A DNA stretch of 64,000 nt from Pelagibacter sp052048135 (GCF_052048135.1 NZ_JBNAIM010000002.1:682001-746000), one strand, 5' to 3'; numbered from the stretch's first letter, positions 33,675 to 43,733 are shown. Notes: generated from the sequence alone by a model not told the origin. Numbers and translations are program-made.

Positions 33675-34565
33675 ATGAAATTATCTATGAATAGAAATTT
33701 TAATAAAGGTTTATTATTAACATCTTTGGGTTCTTTTTGGTGGGGTTTTATTGGTGTTATCTATTTTGAGTATGTTTCATTTATTGGTCATGTTGAGCTT
33801 GTTGTTCATAGATGTTTATGGACAGCCGTGATGTTAATAATAACAACTACTTTTTTATCAAAATGGAAAATTTTTATAAAAGAAATAAAAAATAAAAAAA
33901 AATTAATAGCTTTATTCATTTCTGGTCTTTTAATTTTTATTAATTGGTCAATCTGGATTTATGCAGTTGCAACAGAAAGAATAATTGACGCAAGTTTTGG
34001 ATATTTTATAATGCCCATAATAAGTGTTTTGTTAGGGTATATTTTTTTTAAAGAACTATTGAACAAAAAAAGAATTATTTCAATTTTATTAGTAGGTGTT
34101 TCAATCATTGTTATGATAATCTTTAATTTGAAATCACTGCCTTGGGTAGGCCTTATAGTAGCTTTCAGCTGGGCTTTTTATAATTTAGTACGAAAAAAAA
34201 TCCAAATTGATACTGACATAGGATTATTAATTGAAAGTTTATTCATTTTTCCATTTGCTTTATTTGTTTTTTATCTAATTTCCAAAAATGGTTTAAATGA
34301 TTTCAATTTTGAGAATCCTGGTTTGAGTTTATTTTTATTACTAGCAGGGCCAATGACGGTGATTCCTTTATTTCTTTATGTGAGGGGTGTCGAATTGATT
34401 GGATTAGGTCCTACTGGAATGATTTTTTATATTACACCCACATTACAGTTCATTTTAGGTTATTTTTATTATGGTGAGGAATTTTCAGTAGTTAAATTTG
34501 GAAGTTTTATTATTATTTGGATTGCTGTAATTATATATTTAAATGATCTTTATGAAAAAAATTAA
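33675..34565 (+). CDS. rarD: EamA/RarD-family drug/metabolite transporter
   Basis: A 296-aa protein with about ten membrane helices in two EamA repeats. The start region (GLLLTSLGSFWWGFIGVIYF) and YVRGVELIGLGPTGMIFYI near the end are typical of RarD proteins. Substrate is unknown. ATG at 33675 gives the usual N-terminus; a second in-frame ATG lies at 33687. It overlaps the lytic transglycosylase gene by 14 nt. Confidence 0.85.
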   Translation: MKLSMNRNFNKGLLLTSLGSFWWGFIGVIYFEYVSFIGHVELVVHRCLWTAVMLIITTTFLSKWKIFIKEIKNKKKLIALFISGLLIFINWSIWIYAVATERIIDASFGYFIMPIISVLLGYIFFKELLNKKRIISILLVGVSIIVMIIFNLKSLPWVGLIVAFSWAFYNLVRKKIQIDTDIGLLIESLFIFPFALFVFYLISKNGLNDFNFENPGLSLFLLLAGPMTVIPLFLYVRGVELIGLGPTGMIFYITPTLQFILGYFYYGEEFSVVKFGSFIIIWIAVIIYLNDLYEKN

Positions 34566-35553
34566 TAATTTTTTTTTAATTATATTTTTCTTTTTTTCTA
34601 TAGCCAATGCAAATGAAAATTTGAATTTTGAAAATTGGAAAAAGAATTTTAAAAAAAGAGCTTTAAATAATAATATATCAGAAAAGACCTTTGATTTAGT
34701 AATGTCTGATACTAAATTTTTACCCAACGTGATAAAATATGATAGATATCAACCTGAATTTTATGAAGATACTAAAACTTATATTTCTAAAAGAAGCTCT
34801 GACAATAAAGTAAAAAAAGGAATTGAATTTTATAAAAATGAAACCAACCTAATAAATGATGTTGAAAATAAGTTTGGAATAGAAAAAGAATTACTTTTAT
34901 CTTTAATGGGAATAGAAACTAATTTTGGTACTTATGTAGGAAAAATGGATATACTTTCATCTTTAGCTACATTAAGTTTTGATAAAAGAAGATCTGATTT
35001 TTTTACTAATGAATTGCTTATTTTGCTTAAACTTATTGATAACAATCAGATAGATTATAAGACTTTATATGGTTCCTGGGCAGGAGCTTTTGGTTTCTTT
35101 CAATTTATGCCATCTACAATTAAAAATCACGCGATTGATTTTAATAATGATAAGTATATTGATCTTAAAAATTCTTATGATTCTTTTGCATCAGCCGCAA
35201 ATTATTTAAACAATATGGGATGGGATAAAGAGTCTCCATGTTTTTATAAAATAGAGTTAGATAAAAATGTTTCAGAAAAATATTTAAATACATCAGCAAA
35301 AAAACTTTATAATAAAAAAAAACTTAAGTATTTTAGTAAATACATTAAGAATAAAGAAATTTTAGAAACTGAATACATGAATAAAAAAGTAGCAATTATT
35401 ACACCAGACAAAGATATCGTTCCTGACTCAAACATACTTTCGCCAGCTTATGTTGTTTTTGACAATTATGACATAATCTTAAAATGGAACCGTTCATTAA
35501 GATTTGCCTTAGCTGTTTGTACATTAAAAGATAAATTTAAAAATGAATTATAA
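34552..35553 (+). CDS. Lytic murein transglycosylase, MltB type
   Basis: A periplasmic wall-cleaving enzyme of about 333 aa. The start at 34552 gives a clean Sec signal peptide (hydrophobic stretch, cleavage after IANA); an in-frame ATG nine bases earlier is less likely. The catalytic Glu is in SLMGIETNFGTYVG, followed by AGAFGFFQFMPST and NYLNNMGWD, all MltB hallmarks. There is no lipobox Cys, so it may be soluble in the periplasm. It overlaps the RlpA-like gene by 11 nt and is in a wall-remodelling cluster with RlpA and DacA. Confidence 0.9.
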   Translation: MKKINNFFLIIFFFFSIANANENLNFENWKKNFKKRALNNNISEKTFDLVMSDTKFLPNVIKYDRYQPEFYEDTKTYISKRSSDNKVKKGIEFYKNETNLINDVENKFGIEKELLLSLMGIETNFGTYVGKMDILSSLATLSFDKRRSDFFTNELLILLKLIDNNQIDYKTLYGSWAGAFGFFQFMPSTIKNHAIDFNNDKYIDLKNSYDSFASAANYLNNMGWDKESPCFYKIELDKNVSEKYLNTSAKKLYNKKKLKYFSKYIKNKEILETEYMNKKVAIITPDKDIVPDSNILSPAYVVFDNYDIILKWNRSLRFALAVCTLKDKFKNEL

Positions 35554-36295
35554 AAATATTTTATTAATTTTTTTATTTTTTTTTATTTATGGCTGTGAAT
35601 CTCCAATTAATACAAAAAAAGAAAAATTAAATTTTGAAATAGAAAATAAGTATAAAAATGCAGGATTTGCACTCATCTATAATGATGAATTAGATGGTAT
35701 TAAGAAACTTGAAGAAAGATCTTTAAATATTTATCATAAAACTCTAAAAAAAAATTCCATGGTTAAAATAACAAATTTAAATAATGGAATTTCTTTAATT
35801 GCAAAAGTAAAATCAAATAAAGTTAAATTTTCTGATTTTTATAACTCAGTCTTAAGTTTAAGAATTGCAGAAGTTTTAGAATTAGATGAAAATGAACCAT
35901 ATATAGAAATAATCTTAATTTCTAAAGATTCTACTTTTATTGCAAAAAAAGCTAAAACATTTGAAGAGGAGTCTGTAGTGGCAGAGAAAGCACCAGTAGA
36001 TGGAATACAAATTAGTGATTTAAATGAAAAAAAAATAAAAAAGAAAATTATAAAAGATAAAAATTTTTTATATTCAATTAAAGTTGCAGATTTTTATTAT
36101 AAAGATTCAGCTAAAATGATGTTAGAAAAAATTAAAAGCGAATCTTTAGTTAAAAATCTTAAAATTATTGAAATGTCTAAAACAAAATATAGACTTCTAA
36201 TAGGTCCTTTTAATGATATAAAAAGCTTAAAAGAAACTTTTGAAAATATGAGTCTGTTTAATTTTGAAAATCTGGAAATTTTAAAAAATGCTTAA
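35543..36295 (+). CDS. RlpA-like lipoprotein with SPOR domain, degenerate active site
   Basis: A 250-aa lipoprotein (lipobox IYGC, mature N-terminal Cys at about 18). The middle part resembles the RlpA double-psi barrel (YHKTLKKNSMVKITNLNNG matches the family AAHKTLPLGT.VRVTNL.NG). The C-terminal 70 residues have a SPOR-like pattern (FLYSIKVADF, YRLLIGPFND). The catalytic-region NDRGPF of active RlpA is replaced by KSNKVKF, so the Asp is lost while the His remains. It may bind glycan at the septum without cutting. It sits between MltB-type and DacA genes, overlapping both. Confidence 0.75.
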   Translation: MNYKNILLIFLFFFIYGCESPINTKKEKLNFEIENKYKNAGFALIYNDELDGIKKLEERSLNIYHKTLKKNSMVKITNLNNGISLIAKVKSNKVKFSDFYNSVLSLRIAEVLELDENEPYIEIILISKDSTFIAKKAKTFEEESVVAEKAPVDGIQISDLNEKKIKKKIIKDKNFLYSIKVADFYYKDSAKMMLEKIKSESLVKNLKIIEMSKTKYRLLIGPFNDIKSLKETFENMSLFNFENLEILKNA

Positions 36296-37439
36296 AAAAC
36301 TTATAATATTTTTTTTACTTAATATATTTTTTAGTAACACACTTTTTGCAAACATAGACATAAAAGCTAGAACCGCAATTTTACAAGATTTTTTATCTGG
36401 CGAAATATTATATGAAAAAGAACCTGATAGATCAATTTATCCTGCATCAATGACAAAAATAATGACTAGCATTATTGCATTTGATTTAATTAAATCTGGT
36501 GATTTAAGTTTAGATGAAAAATTTTTTATTTCAGAAAAAGCTTGGCGTCTGTCGACGGCTGGTTATTCATCAATGTTTGTTATGGTTGGTGATCAAGTAA
36601 GTGTTGAAGATTTATTAAAAGGTATCATTGTTGCGTCAGGTAACGATGCTTGTATTGCTTTAGCTGAAGGTATAGCTGGAACAGAAGAAGAATTTGCTAT
36701 TATGATGACATCAAAAGCTAAAGAAATTGGTATGACGAATACTAATTTTGCTAATTCTTCAGGAATTAATGATCCTGATAATTATTCAACAGTTAAAGAT
36801 ATAATGATTATGTCAAACTATTTGATTAAAAAACATCCTGAATATTATACCTGGTTTAGTGAAAAGGAATTTACGTGGGATAGAACCGGCGGAGATCCTA
36901 TTACTCAAGGTAATAGAAATCCACTCTTATATAAAAATATAGGTGCTGATGGTATAAAAACCGGTTATCTAGCAGTAGAAAGATATTCCTTAGCGTCATC
37001 CTTAGTAAGAAATGGTAGAAGATTAATTGCTGTCGGAAGTGGTTTTGAGACAAAAAATTCTAGATCAAGAGAAAGTTCAAAACTATTGACTTATGGGTTA
37101 ACTAATTTTGATTTAATAGAAATATCAAAATCAGGTGAAGCATTTAATAAAGTTGAAGTTTGGCTTGGAAAAAATGAAAATGTAAATGTTTATACAAAAG
37201 AAGATATTTATAAGACTATTAAAAAAGGTCAAAAAAAGAAACTTAAAGTAAAAATGATTTATGATGGTCCAGTGGAAGCGCCAATTGAAAAAGATCAAAT
37301 TTTAGCTAAATTGAAAATTATCTATGATGAAAATTTAATTGGTGAATATGATCTTTTGGCATCAGAAGAAGTGAATAAAGTTAATATATTTTCTAGATTA
37401 ATGAAATCATTGAATTATTTAATCTGGGGTGATGTATAA
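36288..37439 (+). CDS. dacA: D-alanyl-D-alanine carboxypeptidase (DacA/PBP5 type)
   Basis: Low-molecular-weight penicillin-binding protein, 383 aa, trimming the terminal D-Ala of peptidoglycan side chains. A signal peptide is followed by the serine motif SMTKIM, SGNDA (SxN) and KTGY (KTG), and then by the PBP5-type C-terminal beta domain. It ends in a probably amphipathic segment (MKSLNYLIWG) that can anchor it to the inner membrane. It overlaps the RlpA-like gene and tmk. Confidence 0.94.
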   Translation: MLKKLIIFFLLNIFFSNTLFANIDIKARTAILQDFLSGEILYEKEPDRSIYPASMTKIMTSIIAFDLIKSGDLSLDEKFFISEKAWRLSTAGYSSMFVMVGDQVSVEDLLKGIIVASGNDACIALAEGIAGTEEEFAIMMTSKAKEIGMTNTNFANSSGINDPDNYSTVKDIMIMSNYLIKKHPEYYTWFSEKEFTWDRTGGDPITQGNRNPLLYKNIGADGIKTGYLAVERYSLASSLVRNGRRLIAVGSGFETKNSRSRESSKLLTYGLTNFDLIEISKSGEAFNKVEVWLGKNENVNVYTKEDIYKTIKKGQKKKLKVKMIYDGPVEAPIEKDQILAKLKIIYDENLIGEYDLLASEEVNKVNIFSRLMKSLNYLIWGDV

Positions 37440-38043
37440 AAAATTTGTAATAGTTTTTGAAGGTATTGAGGGAAGTGGAAAATCATATCATATCAACAAT
37501 GTTTCAAAATATTTAAGTAAAAAAAAAATACCACATATTAAATTAAGAGAACCTGGAGGTCATCGTAATTCTGAAAAAATTAGAAATTTAATTCTAAATA
37601 AAAATTTAAAATTTAATAAAAATACAGATTTGTTATTATATCTTGCCTCTAGAAGTGAAAATATAAAATATTTAAAAAAATATTATAAAAAAAAGATTAT
37701 TTTGATTGATAGATTTACAGACTCAACAATAGCTTACCAACATTTCGGTATGGGAGTTAACCTCAAAATATTGAAAATGATAAATAACTATTTATTAGGT
37801 ACTTTTAAAGTAGATTTTACTTTTCTAAATATAGTTGATGAAAAAAATATGAGGAAAAGATTAAATAAAAGAAAAAAATTAAATAGATATGATAAATTTA
37901 AGATGCAATTTTACTCAAAAGTTCAAAAAGGTTTTATAAAAATATCTAAAAATAAAAAAAGATATATGATTATAGACTCAAATCGTCCAATAGATTTAAA
38001 TAAAAAGAATATAATTGAAAAAATAGAAAAACTAATTAAATGA
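37432..38043 (+). CDS. tmk: Thymidylate kinase
   Basis: dTMP to dTDP kinase, about 203 aa. P-loop EGIEGSGKSYH (with Tyr where most TMPKs have Thr after GKS), LREPGGH, the DRFTDSTIAYQ motif and the LID region with RLNKRKKLNRYDKF. An ATG at 37432 is preferred over the GTG just before it. It overlaps the end of dacA and holB. Confidence 0.9.
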   Translation: MYKKFVIVFEGIEGSGKSYHINNVSKYLSKKKIPHIKLREPGGHRNSEKIRNLILNKNLKFNKNTDLLLYLASRSENIKYLKKYYKKKIILIDRFTDSTIAYQHFGMGVNLKILKMINNYLLGTFKVDFTFLNIVDEKNMRKRLNKRKKLNRYDKFKMQFYSKVQKGFIKISKNKKRYMIIDSNRPIDLNKKNIIEKIEKLIK

Positions 38044-38960
38044 ATTTAGAACCAAGTTTTCAAACTAAACTTTATGGTTTAGAAAATGAATTTAAAGAAT
38101 TTGTAAGATTATTTGAAATAGACAAACTTCCAAATAAGATTTTATTATCTGGAGACAAAGGTATAGGTAAATGCACTTTAGCTTACCACTTAATTAATTT
38201 CATTTTGTCTAAAAATGAAGAAAACTCATATAACATAGATGAATTTAGAATTAATTCAGATAACTATTCTTATAAATTAATTCAAAATGGTTCAAACCCA
38301 AACTTTTATCTAATTGATATTGAAACAGATAAAAAGGTCATTGATATTAGTAAAATTAGAAACCTTATAATAAGTCTAAATAAATCTTCATTAAATTCTA
38401 ATCCAAGATTTGTTTTGATTGATAATATTGAATTTCTAAATTTAAATTCAATAAATGCATTATTAAAGATATTAGAAGAACCAAATGACAATATATACTT
38501 TATTTTAATACATAATAATAAAAAAATAGTTCCAACATTATTATCAAGATGTCTAAATTTTAAGATAGCTTTAAGTCATAAAAAAATTACAGAAATTAAT
38601 CAAAAATTATTTAACAAAACTTCTAATAATTTAATGAATAAAGATTTAATAAATTACTATATTACACCAGGGAAATTATATGATTTATTGAAATTTTCAG
38701 AGGAAAATAAAATTAATATAAGCGATATCGATTTGAAAGATCTTTTATCGTTAATGATAAATGAATCTTATTACAAAAAGAATAAAAATGATAAAGCTTT
38801 ATTATATGACTTAGTTGAATTTTTTCTCTTAAAAAAGATATCAGTATTTCATTCAGAATTATCTAGTTATTTCTTAAAAAAGATTAATAATAATAAAAAA
38901 TTTAACCTAGATGATGAAACATTATTTTTAGAAATTAATTCAAAATTATTAAATGGATAA
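38040..38960 (+). CDS. holB: DNA polymerase III delta' subunit
   Basis: Clamp-loader subunit, 306 aa. The AAA+ core shows ILLSGDKGIGKCTLAYHL (Walker A-like) and NALLKILEEPNDNIYFILI (sensor/Walker B region of delta'). The zinc-binding Cys module usual in DnaX/HolB is absent. The tmk-holB-metG order supports the identification. Confidence 0.88.
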   Translation: MNLEPSFQTKLYGLENEFKEFVRLFEIDKLPNKILLSGDKGIGKCTLAYHLINFILSKNEENSYNIDEFRINSDNYSYKLIQNGSNPNFYLIDIETDKKVIDISKIRNLIISLNKSSLNSNPRFVLIDNIEFLNLNSINALLKILEEPNDNIYFILIHNNKKIVPTLLSRCLNFKIALSHKKITEINQKLFNKTSNNLMNKDLINYYITPGKLYDLLKFSEENKINISDIDLKDLLSLMINESYYKKNKNDKALLYDLVEFFLLKKISVFHSELSSYFLKKINNNKKFNLDDETLFLEINSKLLNG

Positions 38961-40491
38961 GAATTATTATATTACTACACCAATATATTACCCTTCGGCT
39001 AAACCACACATGGGACATGCTTATTCTAGTATTATTGCTGATTTCTTTGCAAGATTTAAAAAAATAGATGGGTACAAAGTTTATTTTTTAACAGGTACTG
39101 ATGAACATGGTTTAAAAATACAAAGGGCTGCTGAGAAAAAAAATTTAGATACATTAAAATTTTGTGATGAAATAAGTAAAACTTTTAAAGATTTAACAAA
39201 AACTTTAAATTTGACAAATACTGATTTTATTCGCACCACTGAAAATCGCCATAAACAGTCAGTGCAACATTTATGGAATGAGTTAAAAAAAAATGATGAA
39301 ATTTATTTATCAAAATATTCTGGTTGGTACTCTGTATCTGATGAAGCATTTTATAATAATGATGAAATAGAAGAAATAGACAATAAAAAAATAGCAATTT
39401 CATCCAAATCACCAGTAGAATGGGTAGATGAAGAGTCTTACTTCTTTAGATTATCAAAATGGGAAAAACCTTTATTAGACTTTTATGAAAAAAATCCTGA
39501 TTTTATTTCGCCAAATTCAAGAAAGAATGAAGTAATAAGTTTTGTTAAAAATGGTTTAAAAGATCTTTCTGTTAGTAGAAAAAGTTTTTCTTGGGGTATT
39601 AAAGTTCCAAATGATGATCATCATATAATATATGTTTGGTTAGATGCCTTAACAAATTATATCAGCGCTCTCAATTATCCAGATACAAATAATGAATTAT
39701 ATAAGAATTTTTGGCCAGCTTCTCTTCATCTAATTGGAAAGGATATTTTAAGATTCCACGCAGTTTATTGGCCAGCTTTTTTACTTGCAGCTAAAATTGA
39801 ATTACCTAAAAAAGTTTATGGTCACGGATGGATACTTTCTAATCAAGAAAAAATGTCAAAATCAAAAGGGAATATTTTAGATCCTCTGGAAATTATAGAT
39901 CAATATGGCTTAGATCCTTTAAGATATTATTTAATAAAAGAAGTGTCTTTTGGAAATGATGGAAATATATCTCAAGAGAGATTGGAAGATTGTATTAATA
40001 GTGATTTGGCTAATAATTATGGAAATTTGTGTCAAAGAGTTACTGCTTTTGCAATTAAAAATTGTCAAAGTAAAATACCTGAAAAAATTGAATTTAATAA
40101 AGATGATTTAAGTATATTAGATAAATTTAGTAATAATTTAGAAAACATAAGATTAAATATTGATAACCAAAATATAAACTTTTATATAGATTTTATAGTA
40201 AATTCACTGTTTGAGGCTAATAAATATTTTAATGACCAAGAACCGTGGAAAAAAAAAGAAGATCCTATTAGACTAAATACAATTGTATATACTACACTAG
40301 AAATTGTAAGAAAAATAAGCTTTATGTTATACCCAATAATTCCAGCATCTTCTATCAAAGCTTTAAAAATTTTTGACCTAAAAGAAAAAGATATTGAATT
40401 TAATTCAATTGGAAATAATAATTTTTTAAAGAAGGGGAATTTAATTAATAAAATTGATATACTTTTCAATAAAATAGATAAAAATGATTGA
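38953..40491 (+). CDS. metG: Methionyl-tRNA synthetase
   Basis: Class I synthetase, 512 aa, charging tRNA-Met. HIGH motif as HMGH (SAKPHMGHAYSS) and KMSKSKGN are present. No zinc knuckle is seen between them, as in other alphaproteobacterial enzymes of this length, and there is no C-terminal tRNA-binding domain. It overlaps holB and tatD by 8 nt each. Confidence 0.96.
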   Translation: MDKNYYITTPIYYPSAKPHMGHAYSSIIADFFARFKKIDGYKVYFLTGTDEHGLKIQRAAEKKNLDTLKFCDEISKTFKDLTKTLNLTNTDFIRTTENRHKQSVQHLWNELKKNDEIYLSKYSGWYSVSDEAFYNNDEIEEIDNKKIAISSKSPVEWVDEESYFFRLSKWEKPLLDFYEKNPDFISPNSRKNEVISFVKNGLKDLSVSRKSFSWGIKVPNDDHHIIYVWLDALTNYISALNYPDTNNELYKNFWPASLHLIGKDILRFHAVYWPAFLLAAKIELPKKVYGHGWILSNQEKMSKSKGNILDPLEIIDQYGLDPLRYYLIKEVSFGNDGNISQERLEDCINSDLANNYGNLCQRVTAFAIKNCQSKIPEKIEFNKDDLSILDKFSNNLENIRLNIDNQNINFYIDFIVNSLFEANKYFNDQEPWKKKEDPIRLNTIVYTTLEIVRKISFMLYPIIPASSIKALKIFDLKEKDIEFNSIGNNNFLKKGNLINKIDILFNKIDKND

Positions 40492-41245
40492 CTCACATTG
40501 CCATTTAGATCATGAACCCTTATTAAGCGATTTAGATAATGTTCTTCAACGATCTAAAGATATAGGAATTGAAAAATTATTAACAATATCAACTTCTTTT
40601 GACAGTTTTAAAAGAATTAAAAAGATTGTAGATAAAGATAAGATTATTTATGGAACAGTTGGCATACATCCTCATGAAACAAATAATGATACAATAGATA
40701 TAGAATTTATTGTTCAAAATATAAAAGAAAATAAAAAAATAATTGGTATTGGAGAAACTGGCTTAGATTTTTTTTACAATAATAGTGATAAAGATAAACA
40801 GATTCAAAGTTTTCGAACTCATATTGAGGCATCTTTAAAAAGTAATGTACCATTAATTATTCATTCAAGAGATGCAGAAGAAGATACATTTAGAATATTA
40901 AATGAATACAAAAATAAAGATCTAAAAATTCTAATGCATTGTTTTACAGGATCACAAAAATTTGCAGAAAAACTTTTAGAGTTGAATGCTTTTTTTTCAG
41001 CAAGTGGAATCATAACTTTTAAAAATGCTAAAGATTTACAAAAAACATTTGAATTTTTACCTTTAGATAAAATTTTGATCGAGACAGATAGCCCATTTTT
41101 AGCTCCAGAACCTAAAAGAGGGAAAAAAAATGAGCCATCTTATATTGATTTTACTGCGTCAAAACTTGCAAATATAAAAGGTGTAGATAAAAACAAACTT
41201 ATTCAAAGTACTACAAATAATTTTAATAATCTTTTTTCAAATTAG
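40484..41245 (+). CDS. tatD: TatD-family metal-dependent hydrolase
   Basis: A 253-aa DNase-like TIM-barrel enzyme. Metal ligands are visible in MIDSHCHLDH, GIGETGLDFFY, IIHSRDAEEDT, MHCFTGS and ETDSPFLAPEP. Despite the name, it is a 3'-5' nuclease for DNA/RNA quality control and is not part of the Tat translocon here. It lies in the standard metG-tatD-MBL order. Confidence 0.94.
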   Translation: MIDSHCHLDHEPLLSDLDNVLQRSKDIGIEKLLTISTSFDSFKRIKKIVDKDKIIYGTVGIHPHETNNDTIDIEFIVQNIKENKKIIGIGETGLDFFYNNSDKDKQIQSFRTHIEASLKSNVPLIIHSRDAEEDTFRILNEYKNKDLKILMHCFTGSQKFAEKLLELNAFFSASGIITFKNAKDLQKTFEFLPLDKILIETDSPFLAPEPKRGKKNEPSYIDFTASKLANIKGVDKNKLIQSTTNNFNNLFSN

Positions 41246-41251
41246 AATTCT

Positions 41252-42022
41252 ATGAAATTTATTATACTGGGATGTGGAAGTTCAATGGGTGTACCAAGAC
41301 CAGATGGATTTTTTGGCAATTGTGACCCTAAGAATAAAAGAAATTATAGGACAAGATGTTCAGCTTTACTTCAAACATCTGATGAAAACATTTTAATTGA
41401 TACATCACCAGATTTGCGTCAACAATTATTAAGACATAAGATAAAAAAAATTGATAAAGTTCTTTTTTCACATATGCATGGTGATCAAACACATGGAATA
41501 AATGATTTAAGATCCTTTTTCTTAAGAGATAAAAAACAAATTAACGTTTATGCAGATAAATACACTTCCAAATACTTAAAACAAAGTTTTTCATATATTT
41601 TTAGCAGTTATTCAAAAGAATACCCAGCGACTTTAAGATTAAACAAATTGCCCAAAATTATTTTAACCAAAAATAATAAAAAAAAACTACCTATTAAATC
41701 AATTATAGTCGAGCATGGTAAAGTTAAATCTAATTGTTTTATCATTGATAAAAAATTAGCTTACATAAGTGATGTTAATAAAATTTATAATAAAGATTTT
41801 AAATATTTCAAAGATCTTCAATACTTAATAATTGATTGCTTGTGGTATAACTATCACCCTTCACATTTTAACTTAGATGCATCATTATCAACGATCAAAC
41901 AATTTAAACCAAAAAAAGCTATCTTAACTAACTTATCTCCTGTTTTAGATTATAAAGAATTAAAAAAAATTCTACCTAAAGACATCATTCCAGCTCATGA
42001 TGGTATGGCTATAAATTTATAA
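41252..42022 (+). CDS. MBL-fold metallohydrolase, PhnP-like
   Basis: A 256-aa member of the beta-lactamase superfamily, PhnP/Lipoate-protein-ligase-B-adjacent group. LGCGSSMGVPRP at the N-terminus and SHMHGDQTHGINDLR carry the metal site; the usual HxHxDH is HMHGDQ here, with Gln at the last ligand. Further metal ligands appear in VEHGK and DCLWYNYHPSH. A cyclic-phosphodiesterase activity is likely but the substrate is not known. It overlaps the convergent gpx gene by 6 nt. Confidence 0.85.
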   Translation: MKFIILGCGSSMGVPRPDGFFGNCDPKNKRNYRTRCSALLQTSDENILIDTSPDLRQQLLRHKIKKIDKVLFSHMHGDQTHGINDLRSFFLRDKKQINVYADKYTSKYLKQSFSYIFSSYSKEYPATLRLNKLPKIILTKNNKKKLPIKSIIVEHGKVKSNCFIIDKKLAYISDVNKIYNKDFKYFKDLQYLIIDCLWYNYHPSHFNLDASLSTIKQFKPKKAILTNLSPVLDYKELKKILPKDIIPAHDGMAINL

Positions 42023-42562
42023 AATATTTTCTATCTTATTTATAATTTTTTTCGACAACGGTTTAGTTAAAGATGAAAATGTATCTTCAACTTTACCTTC
42101 TTTATTTATCAAAATCTTGTGGAAGTTCCATTTAGGAATAGCTGATTTTCCATAATTGTCTTTAGCCCATTTGAATATTTCATGCGCTTTTTCTCCCTTA
42201 ACCTCTGTAATACTGGTTAATGGAAAGGTAATATTGAAATTTACTTCACAAAACTCTTTTACTTCAGAATTATTTGTTTTTTCTTGATTAAATGAATTTG
42301 ATGGAACACCAATAACAATCAATCCTTTTGATTCATATAATTCCCATAATGTTTGAAGTTCGTCATATTGTTTTGTAAAACCACAATAGCTTGCTGTATT
42401 AACAAGTAAAATGACTTTATTCTTATATTTATTTAGCTCGATTATCTCTCCAGATATATCTTCTATTTTTAAATCAAAAAAAACCTTCTCATAATTTGCT
42501 GTAACTGAACTTTTAAAAAAAAACATAATTAAAGCTAATCCTATAAATATAAATTTATTCAT
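42017..42562 (-). CDS. gpx: Glutathione peroxidase family protein with signal peptide
   Basis: A 181-aa thiol peroxidase. The N-terminal hydrophobic signal (residues about 4-16) suggests a periplasmic protein. The catalytic Cys is C60 in NTASYCGFTKQYDELQ, Cys replacing selenocysteine; the tetrad Gln and Trp (NSFNQE and PKWNFHK) follow. In bacteria such enzymes usually use thioredoxin rather than glutathione. It overlaps the upstream nhaA stop by a few bases. Confidence 0.9.
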   Translation of the reverse strand: MNKFIFIGLALIMFFFKSSVTANYEKVFFDLKIEDISGEIIELNKYKNKVILLVNTASYCGFTKQYDELQTLWELYESKGLIVIGVPSNSFNQEKTNNSEVKEFCEVNFNITFPLTSITEVKGEKAHEIFKWAKDNYGKSAIPKWNFHKILINKEGKVEDTFSSLTKPLSKKIINKIENIL

Positions 42563-43731
42563 TTATTTGGGGTGAGTAATATTAAAAAATAACCAAATAA
42601 AGTCGATAAAAGTGACCCTGTCAGTACTCCAATTTTCACTCCATCCATATATTGAACATTTTCAACAAATGCTAAATTTCCAACAAAAAGACTCATTGTA
42701 AAACCTATACCAGTTAAAACTCCAACACCATAAAAATTAAACCAATTTGAATTATTAGGCATTTGAGCAATTTTAGTTTTTATTGATACATATGAAAATA
42801 TGAAGACACCTAATTGTTTTCCAACAAATAATCCTAATAAAATTCCTAAGGGCACTTTATCTAATAAAGAAGATAGTGACAAACCTTCTAATGATACACC
42901 AGCATTAGCAAATGCAAATAATGGCATTATTCCAAAAGCTACGTATGGACTAATAGCATGCTCTACTTTAATTAATAATGAAAAATCTTTCTCTTTTTTT
43001 CTGTGAGGAATTGTCATTCCTAATAAGACGCCAGCTATTGTGGCATGTATTCCAGAATTATGAGTAAAATCCCAAAGAAATAATCCAACAATTAAATATG
43101 GTAAAAATTTTTTGATATTAAATTTATTTATTACTAATAAAATAATAAATGTTAATAACATGAGACTTAAATATTTTATATTTAAATCACCTGAATAAAA
43201 AAGTGCTATAATAACTATAGCTCCCAAATCATCTATAATTGCAAGTGCAGTTAAAAAAACTTTTAAAGATAATGGAACTCTTTTCCCTAACAAAGATAAA
43301 ACACCTAAAGAAAAAGCTATATCAGTAGCAGATGGTATAGCCCACCCATTTAAGGTTTCACTATCGCCAAAATTTATATAAACATAGAATAATGCTGGTA
43401 CTAACATTCCACCAATAGCAGCAATAATTGGCAATAAAGCTTGCTTGATATTAGAAAGTTCTCCCTGCAAAAATTCTCTTTTTATTTCTAATGTTACAAA
43501 GAAAAAGAAAATTGCCATTAATGCATCATTTATCCAATGAATAACTGATAATTTTAATCCAAAATTATTTATACCTATAAATAAATATTTATTTAAAGTT
43601 GAAAAATAAAAATCAGCTAAATTTGAATTACTTATTATTAATGCAATTATTGCAGCAAATAATAAAACCAAACCACTTGCTGCCTCAAGTTTAAAAAACC
43701 ATTTAAAAGGTTTTGATAAATAATTAATCAT
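42559..43731 (-). CDS. nhaA: Na+/H+ antiporter NhaA
   Basis: A 390-aa, 12-helix electrogenic antiporter. Key sequences are GWAIPSATDIAFSLGVLSLLG, LTALAIIDDLGAIVIIALFYS with the two ion-binding Asp residues, and FALFAFANAGVSL-type sequence (PLFAFANAGVSLEG). It exports sodium and helps pH control in sea water. It overlaps gpx and lies 2 bp after the zinc-ribbon gene. Confidence 0.95.
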   Translation of the reverse strand: MINYLSKPFKWFFKLEAASGLVLLFAAIIALIISNSNLADFYFSTLNKYLFIGINNFGLKLSVIHWINDALMAIFFFFVTLEIKREFLQGELSNIKQALLPIIAAIGGMLVPALFYVYINFGDSETLNGWAIPSATDIAFSLGVLSLLGKRVPLSLKVFLTALAIIDDLGAIVIIALFYSGDLNIKYLSLMLLTFIILLVINKFNIKKFLPYLIVGLFLWDFTHNSGIHATIAGVLLGMTIPHRKKEKDFSLLIKVEHAISPYVAFGIMPLFAFANAGVSLEGLSLSSLLDKVPLGILLGLFVGKQLGVFIFSYVSIKTKIAQMPNNSNWFNFYGVGVLTGIGFTMSLFVGNLAFVENVQYMDGVKIGVLTGSLLSTLFGYFLILLTPNK

Positions 43732-43733
43732 AG

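Noticed and set aside
38953..40491. Loss of the MetRS zinc knuckle as a novelty
   Set aside because: Alphaproteobacterial MetRS proteins of about 510 aa usually lack it, so this alone is ordinary.
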